Shown here one piece after another: positions 15,444 to 23,367 of a DNA stretch of 35,293 nt (positions within the stretch are counted from its first letter, which is position 1; every line of letters begins with the position of its first letter). Location of the stretch: assembly GCA_959021945.1 (NCBI GenBank), contig CAUEYG010000001.1:1-35293 (forward strand), written 5' to 3'. Source of the DNA: an uncultured Eubacteriales bacterium. Its GTDB lineage: Bacteria; Bacillota; Clostridia; Peptostreptococcales; Anaerovoracaceae. Below the pieces are notes generated by a model. It saw nothing but the letters and a program-made list of their open reading frames with translations, did no database searches and was not told the DNA's origin. The position numbers and the translations under genes are program-made.

Positions 15444-16076
15444 ATGCATCTTTTTTCTGCTATTTTATTCGCCTTTTCTGCAAATATGGATAACATTCCC
15501 CTGGGCATTGCTTATGGAATTCGGGGTATTAAAATTAATCCCCTGAAAAATCTTTTGATTGCTTTTATTACCAGCACCGGCACCCTGATCTCTATGTCAC
15601 TGGGTGAAGTCATTACTCTGTTTATTTCAGAAGCCATTGCTGCAATCATTGGAAGCAGCCTTCTCATGGCAATAGGTCTATGGTTCATCTTTCGCTTTTT
15701 TTCCAAGCGGCGCAAAGGGCTGGCGCAGGAACAAGGAGTTCCTCATACGGAATGGGCTCAGACTGAAGCAGAGACTGAGGCTGAAGCAGAAGCCCAGGCT
15801 GCAGTGTCCCAGGTTGCGACCAGCATCACAACAAGGCAGAGCATGGGGCTGGCGCTTGTGCTGATGGTCAATAATATGGGCTTTGGCATCAGCGCCAATA
15901 TTGCCGGACTTCCGATTCTCCTCACTTCTGTATGTACCTTTCTTTGCAGTATGTTTCTATTGTTGGCAGGGGTGACCATAGGTCTCAGGCTGGCCAGTGA
16001 CAGGCTCGGCATTTATTCGGAATTGATTTCCGGCATTCTCATTACCATTTTAGGTTTTTATGAGTTCTTCGTGTAG
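15444..16076 (+). CDS. YtaF/MntP-like membrane protein
   Basis: 210 residues with six membrane segments in two related halves. The N-terminal FSANMDNIPLGIAYGIRGIK and the second-half VNNMGFGISANIAG repeat the polar, metal-binding-like motif seen in the LysE-superfamily protein MntP (Mn export) and in the sporulation protein YtaF; the 'xDNxxxGxxYGxR' pattern favours YtaF. Between the halves is a low-complexity acidic Glu/Ala/Thr linker (about residues 103-125), unusual for the family. CCGGAGG 7 bases ahead fixes the start. The end lies 4 bases from the convergent EFR1 gene. Confidence 0.78.
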   Translation: MHLFSAILFAFSANMDNIPLGIAYGIRGIKINPLKNLLIAFITSTGTLISMSLGEVITLFISEAIAAIIGSSLLMAIGLWFIFRFFSKRRKGLAQEQGVPHTEWAQTEAETEAEAEAQAAVSQVATSITTRQSMGLALVLMVNNMGFGISANIAGLPILLTSVCTFLCSMFLLLAGVTIGLRLASDRLGIYSELISGILITILGFYEFFV

Positions 16077-16080
16077 CTCT

Positions 16081-16875
16081 CTAAAAAAAGAGTTCCGGCT
16101 CTGCTCTCCTAGTATAAATTTCTTCCAGCTCTTTCTTGTGATACAGATAGCCTTCGTCCTCATAGTATTTGGCGCCCTTTGGACATTTTTTAATGCAAGC
16201 GCCGCATTTAATGCAGATTCCTGTAAACTCCCGTATGTTTTCAAAAGAAATGGAACCCATCGGGCACACCTGGGCACAAATTTTGCAGTCATCACAAGTG
16301 TCTGCAGTCAGAGGCTTTACTTTTCGTATATCAATGAACACTCCGTTTCTATCTCTAGGCTGATAATATCCGCGAATGGGATCTTCTCCCTTGACCGGAA
16401 TCACGCCTTTGTTTTCCAAAAGGATCTTTGAAGCAAACTCTCTGGCCAGCTCCATATCTTTGTCATCCGGGCGGCCTGCAGCAAGAATTTTGGAAAAGGA
16501 ATGTTCTCCAATAAAGGCTGCTGCTGCCACAGTATGAAACCTGTTCTTTTCTAAGATATTTCTCAGCTCAATGAGGGCGTCATCGTAATTGCGATTTCCA
16601 TAAAGAACCACTGGCACAGCCAGAGCTCCTCCGCCCTTTACTGTATCCAGATATTTGAGCAGCACGTTTGGCACTCTTCCCGCATAAACGGGGACTCCGA
16701 ATACAACTGCATCGTCAGATGTAAATTCTTTTCCCTCAGCGCGGGCCTGAGGAAGGGTAAAGTCAAAGACTTCTGCTGTTTCATCACCGGCCAGAGCCTG
16801 GGCAATACATGTGACAATTTTTTCTGTTGTTCCTGTTGGGCTAAAATACATGGCCCAAATTTTCTTCTCACTCAT
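16081..16875 (-). CDS. EFR1 family protein: flavodoxin plus two [4Fe-4S] ferredoxin domain
   Basis: 264 residues. The flavodoxin-like half (about 1-160) opens with MYFSPTGTTEKI, the FMN phosphate loop. The C-terminal half has two Cys clusters, Cys194/197/200 plus Cys204 and Cys221/224/227 plus Cys231, each followed by Pro, as in 2[4Fe-4S] ferredoxins. Proteins of this design are common in anaerobic Clostridia and move electrons between a flavin and iron-sulfur clusters; the partner is unknown. It follows the amidase gene by about 40 bases on the same strand. Confidence 0.9.
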   Translation of the reverse strand: MSEKKIWAMYFSPTGTTEKIVTCIAQALAGDETAEVFDFTLPQARAEGKEFTSDDAVVFGVPVYAGRVPNVLLKYLDTVKGGGALAVPVVLYGNRNYDDALIELRNILEKNRFHTVAAAAFIGEHSFSKILAAGRPDDKDMELAREFASKILLENKGVIPVKGEDPIRGYYQPRDRNGVFIDIRKVKPLTADTCDDCKICAQVCPMGSISFENIREFTGICIKCGACIKKCPKGAKYYEDEGYLYHKKELEEIYTRRAEPELFF

Positions 16876-16916
16876 TCCTAACATTTCCTTTCTCTTTGCA
16901 AAGCAGGCCGCTTTAT

Positions 16917-17876
16917 TTACGAAAGCCTTTTAAAGTATTGGTCAATTCCATTGGCCATTCCCTTGACCATCTTTTTTTGATAAGAAGATGACTTGTTCAT
17001 TTTTTTATCTTCTTTTTTATTGGATAAAAAGCCCATCTCCACAATGGTTACCGGCACCTTGCTCCAATTAATTCCTGACATGGAGTTGGTGTACATGACG
17101 CCTCTGTTCTTTGCCCCTGTTGCACGGCAAAATTCTTCCAGCACGGACTGAGATAACCTCTTTGATTTTTTGTAACTTTTTTTGCAATATTTATTATTCT
17201 TAGCAGGTGCAATAGTCAACGCACCGGAAACACGGCTGTCGGAAGAACCGTTTGCATGAATTCGGATAAATGCATCAGCCTTTGCTTTGTTAGCAATTTT
17301 AGCTCGCCTGGAATTGCTGATGTTTACGTTATTTTTGGTGCGTATCATCTTCACCTTGTAGCCTCTGAATTTCAGTTCCTTTTCCAGTTTTTTCGCCATT
17401 CTGAGAGTCAGTTTGTATTCTGGAATTCCTGTATAACGCCCTGTTGCTCCAGATGCAACTTTTGCCTTTTTCTGTTTGGCTCCGGGACCAATAGGTTCTG
17501 CTGCGGAATTTCCCTTTTGCTGGTGACCTGCGTCGATAGCTACAAGATATCCATTGTTTTTCGCAAGATCTTTTGATCTGAGATAATAGTCTTTCTTTTT
17601 AAAGGAAACTTTTGACCAGCCGTCTTTGGAAACGCCAATTACTTTGATTTTATAGCTTTTTTTCAGCATAGGGCCTTTGCGAGCCGAAGAGGAAGGGCTA
17701 TGATAGAGCCTGATGGTCTTCTTAACATAGCGAACCTGTTTTACAGAGTGAAAGTCCTGGTTTTTTTCTTTCCCATAACAGGGACTCCCAAGGACCAAAA
17801 GACCTGCAAAAAGAACAAGTGCTGCCAGCGCCGGAACCAATCGAAAGAATCGTCTTCTCATCTCTGAGTTTTCCAT
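16917..17876 (-). CDS. N-acetylmuramoyl-L-alanine amidase (Amidase_3) with SH3-like domain
   Basis: 319 residues. A basic N-terminus and hydrophobic segment (about 13-35) act as signal or anchor, then an SH3b-like wall-binding domain (about 48-104), then the zinc amidase (about 108-318). All four zinc and catalytic residues are visible: His118 (IDAGH), Glu153, His207 (RIHANG) and Glu280 (IVEMGFLSN). It cuts the amide between muramic acid and the stem peptide of peptidoglycan, outside the membrane. The start follows AGAGGTGAAAT. It is similar in design to CwlD-type spore-cortex and cell-separation amidases, but the exact role is open. Confidence 0.92.
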   Translation of the reverse strand: MENSEMRRRFFRLVPALAALVLFAGLLVLGSPCYGKEKNQDFHSVKQVRYVKKTIRLYHSPSSSARKGPMLKKSYKIKVIGVSKDGWSKVSFKKKDYYLRSKDLAKNNGYLVAIDAGHQQKGNSAAEPIGPGAKQKKAKVASGATGRYTGIPEYKLTLRMAKKLEKELKFRGYKVKMIRTKNNVNISNSRRAKIANKAKADAFIRIHANGSSDSRVSGALTIAPAKNNKYCKKSYKKSKRLSQSVLEEFCRATGAKNRGVMYTNSMSGINWSKVPVTIVEMGFLSNKKEDKKMNKSSSYQKKMVKGMANGIDQYFKRLS

Positions 17877-17908
17877 ATTTCACCTCTACTTTTGCATTTT
17901 CTGTTTTT

Positions 17909-17937
17909 ATCTTACCATAAATACAGTAGCCTGACAA
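17909..17937 (-). promoter_or_regulatory. Promoter of the amidase gene
   Basis: On the minus strand TTGTCA (17932-17937) and TAAGAT (17909-17914), the latter with a TGG extension, are 17 bases apart and about 35 bases before the ATG. A second candidate, TGATATAAT at 17950-17958, lies just upstream. Confidence 0.55.
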
Positions 17938-18093
17938 ATCTCCATTTCTATTATATCATCTACGCTTAAAATGTAACGCATGTTTTCCTTGTTTGAAGCC
18001 GGAATAATAGGTGATGCTCTATCAAAGTCTTTTGTCTCTTTCCCGCACAGGGATTCAATATAGAACGTATGTCGTTTTGGATAGAATCGTCGC

Positions 18094-18204
18094 AAAATCC
18101 ATACATGAAATTGGGATTTTGTGCATTTCAGTTTACATAATTAATAATTATGTATGGATTTTCAGCTAAAATGCTGCCATTTCAGCTAGAAATGTATGGA
18201 TTTT
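18094..18204. repeat. Intergenic repeat, copy A (ATCCATACAT/ATGTATGGAT module)
   Basis: AAAATCCATACAT (18094-18106) is the reverse complement of ATGTATGGATTTT, which occurs twice, at 18150-18162 and 18192-18204, exactly 42 bases apart. Between these are two TTTCAGCTA words around CTGCC. A palindromic AT run (CATAATTAATAATTATG) precedes the second copy. A related arrangement is found at 34730-34847. The rest of the 488-base gap 17877-18364 holds amidase promoters on one side and the operon terminator on the other, and no gene. Confidence 0.6.
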
Positions 18205-18311
18205 TTCGAATTGAAGCTTTATTGGCATACACCAGGCGGAAAAATTGAAAAAGAGCCGGTGAATGAGAATTTTTCACCTGCTGGAACCTCGCTTCCTCTA
18301 GGTACACATAC

Positions 18312-18348
18312 AAAAAACCGGCCCATACTTTCGCACGGAGGCCGGTTT
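18312..18348 (-). terminator. Terminator of the S10-spc-alpha operon
   Basis: On the minus strand AAACCGGCC pairs perfectly with GGCCGGTTT over a 16-base loop and is followed by T residues. It begins 16 bases after the rplQ stop codon, closing the operon. Confidence 0.9.
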
Positions 18349-18364
18349 CCCTTATTTTTTACAC

Positions 18365-18706
18365 TTATACTAATTCTAAAAATACAGCTTCTGCGCAGTC
18401 TCCGCGTCTTGGCCCTAATTTTAAAATTCTTGTGTATCCGCCGTTTCTGTCAGCGTAGTTCGGTGCGATTTCATCGAACAGCTTGGAAACGACATCTTCG
18501 TCATAAACATATGCGAGCACCTGTCTTCTTGCATGAAGATCGCCCCGTTTAGCCAGAGTAATCATCTTCTCTGCCTGACGTCTGGCTTCCTTTGCTCTGT
18601 GCTCAGTTGTAGAAATACGTCCTTCTCTCAAAAGATCTGTAACGAGATTTCTCAGCATTGCCTTTCTGTGAGCAGTAGGTCTGCCTAGTTTTCTATATCC
18701 TGGCAT
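18365..18706 (-). CDS. rplQ: 50S ribosomal protein L17
   Basis: 113 residues, the usual bacterial length. MPGYRKLGRP at the N-terminus and LVTDLLREGRISTTEHRAKEAR are the conserved L17 sequences. L17 sits near the exit of the peptide tunnel in the large subunit. It is the last gene of the ribosomal operon, 14 bases after rpoA, and is followed directly by a strong intrinsic terminator. Confidence 0.97.
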   Translation of the reverse strand: MPGYRKLGRPTAHRKAMLRNLVTDLLREGRISTTEHRAKEARRQAEKMITLAKRGDLHARRQVLAYVYDEDVVSKLFDEIAPNYADRNGGYTRILKLGPRRGDCAEAVFLELV

Positions 18707-18720
18707 CGCTAAATCCTCCT

Positions 18721-19668
18721 TTATTCATCGCTTTGTCTTAATCCAAGACCTAATTCTTCAAGTTTGTGCTTTACTTCGTCTAGAGATTTCTTACCAAGGT
18801 TTCTGACTTTCATCATGTCTTCCTCTGAACGATGAGTCAGCTCTTCCACAGTATTGATGGCTGCACGTTTTAAGCAGTTAAAGGAACGAACGGAAAGTTC
18901 CAGCTCTTCAATGGTCATTTCAAGCGCCTTTTCTTTCTGGTCCTCTTCCTTTTCCACCATGATTTCCATCGTATCCGTGCTGTCCGTCAGTTCGATAAAC
19001 AGGTTCAAATGCTCCTGCATAATCTTTGCACCAATAGACACCCCTTCGCTCGGTGTGATTGAACCGTCTGTCCAGATCTCTAAAATAAGCTTGTCATAGT
19101 CAGTAACTTGACCAACTCTGGTATTTTCAACAGTAAAGTTTACTTTTCTAACCGGCGTATAAATAGAATCCGTTGGAATCACTGCGATTGGAGTGCTCTC
19201 TGTTTTGTTTTGATCTGCGGAAACATAACCTCTGCCTCTTGCCAGATTCATTTCCATAACCAATGTAGCGTTTTCCTCAAGAGTCGCGATGTGCAGCTCA
19301 GGGTTGCAGATTTCCAGATCAGAATCTCCAATAATATCGGCTGCAGTCACTTCTTTTGGCCCAATTGCATTGATCAGCACCTTTTTCGTATTTTCGCCGT
19401 TTAGCTTCACAGCTAACTTTTTTAAATTTAATATAATCTCTGTAACGTCTTCTTTGACTCCTGGAATGGTTGAAAACTCATGAAGTATTCCGTCGATTTT
19501 AACCGATGTAACAGCGGCCCCAGGGAGCGAGCTTAAAAGAATTCTCCTCAGGCTGTTTCCCAAAGTAGTGCCGTATCCTCTTTCCAGAGGCTCTACAACG
19601 AATTTCCCGTAATTAGAATCTTCGTTTGAAAATACACATTCAATTGTTGGTTTTTCGATTTCTATCAC
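18721..19668 (-). CDS. rpoA: DNA-directed RNA polymerase subunit alpha
   Basis: 315 residues. The N-terminal dimerisation domain (about 1-230) starts IEKPTIECVF and has LERGYGTTLGNSLRRILLSSLPGAAVTS; a linker rich in Glu precedes the C-terminal domain (about 248-315) with LSVRSFNCLKRAAINTVEEL and VRNLGKKSLDEVK, which binds promoter UP elements and activators. The start codon is GTG, preceded by GGAGG at 7 bases. Placed between rpsD and rplQ, as in other Firmicutes, so that polymerase and ribosome components are made together. Confidence 0.98.
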   Translation of the reverse strand: MIEIEKPTIECVFSNEDSNYGKFVVEPLERGYGTTLGNSLRRILLSSLPGAAVTSVKIDGILHEFSTIPGVKEDVTEIILNLKKLAVKLNGENTKKVLINAIGPKEVTAADIIGDSDLEICNPELHIATLEENATLVMEMNLARGRGYVSADQNKTESTPIAVIPTDSIYTPVRKVNFTVENTRVGQVTDYDKLILEIWTDGSITPSEGVSIGAKIMQEHLNLFIELTDSTDTMEIMVEKEEDQKEKALEMTIEELELSVRSFNCLKRAAINTVEELTHRSEEDMMKVRNLGKKSLDEVKHKLEELGLGLRQSDE

Positions 19669-19720
19669 TCAAAACCCTCCTTTTCTTCCAAAACAGTCAA
19701 TTAACAACAGTAATCAACTA

Positions 19721-20341
19721 TTATTTGGAATATAATTCGACGATCAGATGCTCTGCAACCGGAGTATCAATATCTCCTCTGGCCGGCAGGGCAACGACTT
19801 TACCTTCCAGTTTTTCAACATCAACTGTCATCCATGAAGGAACAGTGATGGCCATATCCTTAATCTCCTTGAATTTTGGAGAATTTGTGCTCTTTTCTTT
19901 TACTTTGATCACATCTTCTGCTTTTACTTCGTAGGAAGGGATGTCTACCTTCTTACCGTTTACAGTAAAGTGACCGTGGGTAACAAGCTGTCTTGCTTCT
20001 TTTCTGGAGGAAGCAAATCCAAGTCTGAATACAACGTTATCCAGTCTTGTTTCCAGGAGAATCAGCAGGTTTTCACCAGTGATGCCCTTCTTTCTGGCAG
20101 CTTTATCAAACAAGTTTCTAAACTGCGTTTCCTGCAGTCCATAGAATCTCTTTGCTTTCTGTTTTTCTCTCAGCTGAAGTCCATAGTCGGAAACCTTTTT
20201 TCTTCCCTGACCGTGCTGTCCAGGAGGAAAGTTTCTCTTTTCGATGGCGCATTTTGTGCTGTAGCATCTTTCGCCCTTCAGGAAAAGCTTCTGGCCTTCT
20301 CTTCTGCATAATCTGCAGCTAGCATCTGTATATCTTGACAT
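19721..20341 (-). CDS. rpsD: 30S ribosomal protein S4, zinc-binding form
   Basis: 206 residues. The N-terminus holds Cys9, Cys12, Cys26 and Cys31, the zinc-binding (C+) version of S4; cysteine-free copies exist in many bacteria. The S4 RNA-binding domain follows (RLDNVVFRLGFASSRKEARQLVTHGHFTVNG, about 95-125). S4 starts assembly of the 5' domain of 16S rRNA and in several bacteria represses its own operon. It lies 52 bases upstream of rpoA. Confidence 0.97.
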   Translation of the reverse strand: MSRYTDASCRLCRREGQKLFLKGERCYSTKCAIEKRNFPPGQHGQGRKKVSDYGLQLREKQKAKRFYGLQETQFRNLFDKAARKKGITGENLLILLETRLDNVVFRLGFASSRKEARQLVTHGHFTVNGKKVDIPSYEVKAEDVIKVKEKSTNSPKFKEIKDMAITVPSWMTVDVEKLEGKVVALPARGDIDTPVAEHLIVELYSK

Positions 20342-20362
20342 TCTATTCTACTCCTCCCTTCA

Positions 20363-20761
20363 TCAGACTCTTCTTCTCTTCGGTGGTCTGCATCCATTGT
20401 GCGGTATTGGCGTAATGTCTTTGATCATGGTGATTTCAAGACCTGCGCTCTGAAGCGCTCTGATAGCAGCTTCTCTTCCGGATCCCGGACCCTTTACATA
20501 TACTTCAACGGTTTTCAGACCATGTTCCATTGCACCCTTAGCAGCTTCTTCCGCAGCCATCTGAGCAGCAAATGGAGTTGATTTTCTTGATCCTTTAAAG
20601 CCCAATGAACCGGCACTGGACCATGATAATGCGTTTCCGCTTAAATCTGTAAGAGTTACAAGAGTATTGTTAAAGGTAGACTGAATATGTGCTTGGCCTT
20701 TTTCAATGTTCTTGCGCTCTCTTCTCTTTTTTCTAGCTGTCTTTTTTACAGTTTTAGCCAT
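20363..20761 (-). CDS. rpsK: 30S ribosomal protein S11
   Basis: 132 residues. The conserved HIQSTFNNTLVTLTDLSGNALSWSSAG and PHNGCRPPKRRRV C-terminus identify S11, part of the platform of the small subunit near the mRNA exit. The basic first 20 residues are typical of Gram-positive copies. It lies 12 bases after rpsM. Confidence 0.97.
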   Translation of the reverse strand: MAKTVKKTARKKRRERKNIEKGQAHIQSTFNNTLVTLTDLSGNALSWSSAGSLGFKGSRKSTPFAAQMAAEEAAKGAMEHGLKTVEVYVKGPGSGREAAIRALQSAGLEITMIKDITPIPHNGCRPPKRRRV

Positions 20762-20773
20762 TGTTCTACCTCC

Positions 20774-21142
20774 TTACTTTTTCTTTCTTCCTACAGTCTT
20801 TTTCGGACCTTTGCGAGTTCTGGCGTTTGTCTTTGTTTTCTGGCCTCTTACAGGAAGACCTCTTCTATGTCTGATTCCTCTGTAGCAACCGATTTCCATC
20901 AGTCTCTTGATGTTCAGAGAAACATCTCTTCTCAGATCACCTTCTACAACATATTCCTGGTCAATGATCTTTCTGATCTTACCAGCTTCATCCTCGGATA
21001 AATCCTTTACTCTTGTATCCGGATTTACACCAGCCTTTTCCAAAATAGCGTTTGCTGTTGGTCTGCCAATACCATAAATGTATGTCAAACCAATCTCAAC
21101 TCTCTTTTCTCTTGGTAAATCGACACCGGCTATACGAGCCAT
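20774..21142 (-). CDS. rpsM: 30S ribosomal protein S13
   Basis: 122 residues. MARIAGVDLPREKRVEIGLTYIYGIG, the helix-two-turn-helix region and the basic tail GIRHRRGLPVRGQ ... VGRKKK are standard S13; the tail reaches the P-site tRNA and S13 bridges to the large subunit. It is unusual only in its surroundings: 441 bases separate it from rpmJ, filled with three repeat elements and another hairpin, where Firmicutes normally have a short gap. Confidence 0.97.
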   Translation of the reverse strand: MARIAGVDLPREKRVEIGLTYIYGIGRPTANAILEKAGVNPDTRVKDLSEDEAGKIRKIIDQEYVVEGDLRRDVSLNIKRLMEIGCYRGIRHRRGLPVRGQKTKTNARTRKGPKKTVGRKKK

Positions 21143-21254
21143 ATTTCCCTCCTATTCCCATCTTCCGTCACGCTGCCTTTCATATCTCACGACATGGGGC
21201 GTAATATAAACGGGATGTTCTTTGCTCATGCAAATGAATTTAACTTATATATCT

Positions 21255-21304
21255 TGAAAGCCGCCGGTCCTCACATGCAGCCGCCTGAGACCAGTAACCT
21301 TTCA
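21255..21304 (-). other. Hairpin in the rpsM 5' region
   Basis: On the minus strand TGAAAG pairs with CTTTCA, and inside it GGTCTCA pairs with TGAGGACC with a bulge. It lies between the last repeat element and rpsM. The remaining bases to the rpsM ribosome site (GGAGGG) show only a weak candidate promoter, TTGCAT with TATATT 19 bases on. Confidence 0.4.
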
Positions 21305-21313
21305 TACACTTCT

Positions 21314-21392
21314 CAGTGAAAATGTTCTTGCGAAGGCAAACTCCACAGCCCAACAGGCGAGGACCTTGCCGGAGCAAAACTTCATTTCACTG
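21314..21392 (-). repeat. Structured repeat element, copy 3 (rpmJ-rpsM gap)
   Basis: Third and last in transcript order after rpmJ. On the minus strand an outer stem CAGTGAAA/TTTCACTG, a GUUUUGC/GCAAGAAC stem with a U-G wobble, an inner stem GGCAA/UUGCC and an apical GCC-UGUUG-GGC hairpin flanked by GGUCCUC and UGUGGAG. Identical to the copy at 21411 over all 79 bases. Confidence 0.8.
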
Positions 21393-21410
21393 ATTTCCGT
21401 CTTGCTTTTT

Positions 21411-21489
21411 CAGTGAAAATGTTCTTGCGAAGGCAAACTCCACAGCCCAACAGGCGAGGACCTTGCCGGAGCAAAACTTCATTTCACTG
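21411..21489 (-). repeat. Structured repeat element, copy 4 (rpmJ-rpsM gap)
   Basis: Same 79-base element as at 21314, offset by exactly 97 bases, with a linker differing by only a few bases. The near identity, linker included, points to a recent tandem duplication. Confidence 0.8.
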
Positions 21490-21507
21490 ATTTCCGCCTT
21501 ATCTTCT

Positions 21508-21585
21508 CAGTGAAAATGTTCTTGCGAGGGCAAACTCCGCAGGCTCCCAAAGCCGAGGACCTTGCCGGAGCAAAACATTTTCACT
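21508..21585 (-). repeat. Structured repeat element, copy 5 (touching the rpmJ stop codon)
   Basis: A third unit at the same 97-base spacing but diverged in the apical hairpin: GGCT-UUGGG-AGCC replaces GCC...GGC, keeping pairing. The outer stem AGTGAAAATGTT/AACATTTTCACT is perfect over 12 bp and contains two bases of the rpmJ stop codon. Confidence 0.8.
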
Positions 21586-21697
21586 ACCCTTGTCTCTGCT
21601 TGTGCTTTGGGTTCTCACAGATCACCATGACTTTACCCTTACGCTTAATCACTTTGCACTTTTCGCAGATCGGTTTTACGGAAGCTCTAACTTTCAT
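21584..21697 (-). CDS. rpmJ: 50S ribosomal protein L36, zinc-binding form
   Basis: 37 residues, the normal length of this smallest ribosomal protein. The translation starts MKVRASVKPICEKCKVIKRK and has Cys11, Cys14, Cys27 and His32, the zinc ligands of the C+ form. GGAGGAG lies 6-7 bases before the ATG. L36 binds 23S rRNA near the peptidyl-transferase region. It sits between infA and rpsM as in other Firmicutes. Its stop codon is built into the outer stem of the first repeat element downstream. Confidence 0.97.
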   Translation of the reverse strand: MKVRASVKPICEKCKVIKRKGKVMVICENPKHKQRQG

Positions 21698-21723
21698 TTT
21701 CCACTCCTCCTAACCTTCATCTC

Positions 21724-21945
21724 TTATGCTTTTCCTCTCCAGGTAATCCTGCCTCTGGTCAGGTCATATGGAGAAAGCTCTACTTTCACCTTGTCCCCGG
21801 GCAAAATCCTGATGAAGTTCATTCTAATTTTTCCTGAAACGTGTGCAAGCACTTCATGCCCGGTCTCAAGCCTTACCACAAACATTGCGTTGGGCTGTGC
21901 GTCTACGACCGTGCCTTCTGCCTCAATGACGTCTTTTTTCGCCAT
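21724..21945 (-). CDS. infA: Translation initiation factor IF-1
   Basis: 73 residues, one OB-fold of the S1 type. MAKKDVIEAEGTVVDAQPNAMFVV and HVSGKIRMNFIRILPGDKVKVELSPYDLTRGRI are the family hallmarks. IF-1 covers the ribosomal A site during initiation and helps IF-2 and IF-3. It lies 17 bases after map and 26 before rpmJ. The KOW-domain gene that often sits between map and infA in Firmicutes is absent. Confidence 0.98.
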   Translation of the reverse strand: MAKKDVIEAEGTVVDAQPNAMFVVRLETGHEVLAHVSGKIRMNFIRILPGDKVKVELSPYDLTRGRITWRGKA

Positions 21946-21962
21946 AATAACACCTCTCTTTT

Positions 21963-22709
21963 TTACAATGTAAGCAACTCCGGCTCACCATCAGTTATAA
22001 CAACAGTATTTTCATAATGCGCTGCCAATTTTCCATCCAAGGTAACGACTGTCCAGTCATCGAGGAGCGTCTCCACCTCGTAGGTCCCTTGGGTTATCAT
22101 AGGTTCAATGGCAAAGACCATACCCTTGGCGAGTCTTGGGCCTCTGCCGGGCGCACCGTAGTTTGGAATCTGGGGTTCCTCATGCATGGCTCTGCCAACG
22201 CCGTGGCCGACAAAATCACGAATTACACCAAACCCCTGGCTTTCTGTCTGTTTCTGAATCGCATGTGAAATATCCGAAAGCCGGTATCCCACCTTACAAA
22301 ACTTTAATCCTTCAAAAAAGCTGTCCTTTGCCGTGTCGATCAAACGCTGCGCTTCCTCACTGATCGTTCCTACAGGATAGGTTCTGGCCGCATCGCTGAC
22401 ATAGTCTTTATAGGTAGATCCTATATCTACGCTTACAATGTCACCCTCTCTCAGCTTTCTCTTTTTAGAGGGGATTCCGTGGACCACTTCATCGTTGATA
22501 GAAACACAGGCGCTGGCAGGGAAACCATACAATCCTTTAAAGGACGGCACCATTCCCTTTGCTCTAATTTGATCTTCCACAAACCGGTCAATATCCATTG
22601 TGGAAACGCCAGGTTTTACAAAGGTTTCCAAGTCCCGGAGAATTTGGCCTGTGACCGCCCCGGCTGTGCGCATTATGTCTATTTCCTGCTCTGATTTGAT
22701 GATGATCAT
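21963..22709 (-). CDS. map: Type I methionine aminopeptidase
   Basis: 248 residues. The five metal ligands are seen: Asp95 and Asp106 (SVDIGSTYKDYVSDAART), His169 (VGHGVG), Glu202 (FAIEPM) and Glu233, plus substrate-binding His77. It removes the starting methionine from new proteins at the ribosome. There is no N-terminal SH3-binding extension, so it is the short type Ia. It follows adk by 2 bases in the standard adk-map-infA order. Confidence 0.97.
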   Translation of the reverse strand: MIIIKSEQEIDIMRTAGAVTGQILRDLETFVKPGVSTMDIDRFVEDQIRAKGMVPSFKGLYGFPASACVSINDEVVHGIPSKKRKLREGDIVSVDIGSTYKDYVSDAARTYPVGTISEEAQRLIDTAKDSFFEGLKFCKVGYRLSDISHAIQKQTESQGFGVIRDFVGHGVGRAMHEEPQIPNYGAPGRGPRLAKGMVFAIEPMITQGTYEVETLLDDWTVVTLDGKLAAHYENTVVITDGEPELLTL

Positions 22710-22711
22710 AC

Positions 22712-23356
22712 TTATTCACCCAGAATGCTCACAATGTGGTTAAATACATTTTCAAGGCCAATGGCTCCGTCAATATGAGCAATGTTTCCAGCCTTTTCGT
22801 AATATTCAACCAGCGGCATTGTCTGCGAATTATATACTTCAATTCTATTTTCTACTGTTTCTGCCGTATCATCAGCTCTCTGAATCAGCGGGCCGCCGCA
22901 TTTATCACATACGCCTTCTTTCTTTGGAGGCATATTGGTTACGTGGTAAGTAGCGCCGCAGGCCTTGCAGACTCTCCTGCCGATCAATCTGGTCATCAGC
23001 TCTTCCTTTTCCACGGCAATATCAAGCACTTTGTCTATTTTCTTGCCATGTTCCTGAAGGAAGTCATCTAACTTTTCCGCCTGGTAAACGGTTCTTGGAA
23101 AACCGTCCAGCAGAAAACCGTCCTTACAGTCATCCTCAAGCAATCTTGATGTGGCGATTTCGCACACCAGATCGTCAGGTACAAGTTCGCCCTTATCCAT
23201 ATACGCCTTAGCCTTCTTGCCCAGCTCTGTACCTTCTTTAATATTTTTTCTGAAGATATCTCCGGTGGAAATATGCGGAATATGGTATTTCTCAACAATT
23301 TTCACTGCCTGAGTGCCTTTTCCTGCACCCGGAGGGCCTAATAAAATTAAGTTCAC
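22712..23356 (-). CDS. adk: Adenylate kinase, zinc-lid form
   Basis: 214 residues. The P-loop GPPGAGKGT (7-15), the DGFPRT segment and the long LID domain are present. The lid carries Cys130, Cys133, Cys150 and Cys153, which bind zinc as in most Gram-positive enzymes. It converts ATP and AMP to two ADP. The start codon is GTG with a GGAGGT ribosome site. It is 11 bases after secY. Confidence 0.98.
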   Translation of the reverse strand: MNLILLGPPGAGKGTQAVKIVEKYHIPHISTGDIFRKNIKEGTELGKKAKAYMDKGELVPDDLVCEIATSRLLEDDCKDGFLLDGFPRTVYQAEKLDDFLQEHGKKIDKVLDIAVEKEELMTRLIGRRVCKACGATYHVTNMPPKKEGVCDKCGGPLIQRADDTAETVENRIEVYNSQTMPLVEYYEKAGNIAHIDGAIGLENVFNHIVSILGE

Positions 23357-23367
23357 TTTTTTACCTC

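Noticed and set aside
17907..18095. 62-codon minus-strand ORF upstream of the amidase
   Set aside because: It covers the amidase promoters, has no ribosome site and no recognisable features.
21314..21585. The 97-base tandem repeat as a CRISPR array
   Set aside because: Units are long and fold as whole elements; the linkers are nearly identical, not unique spacers, and there are no cas genes.
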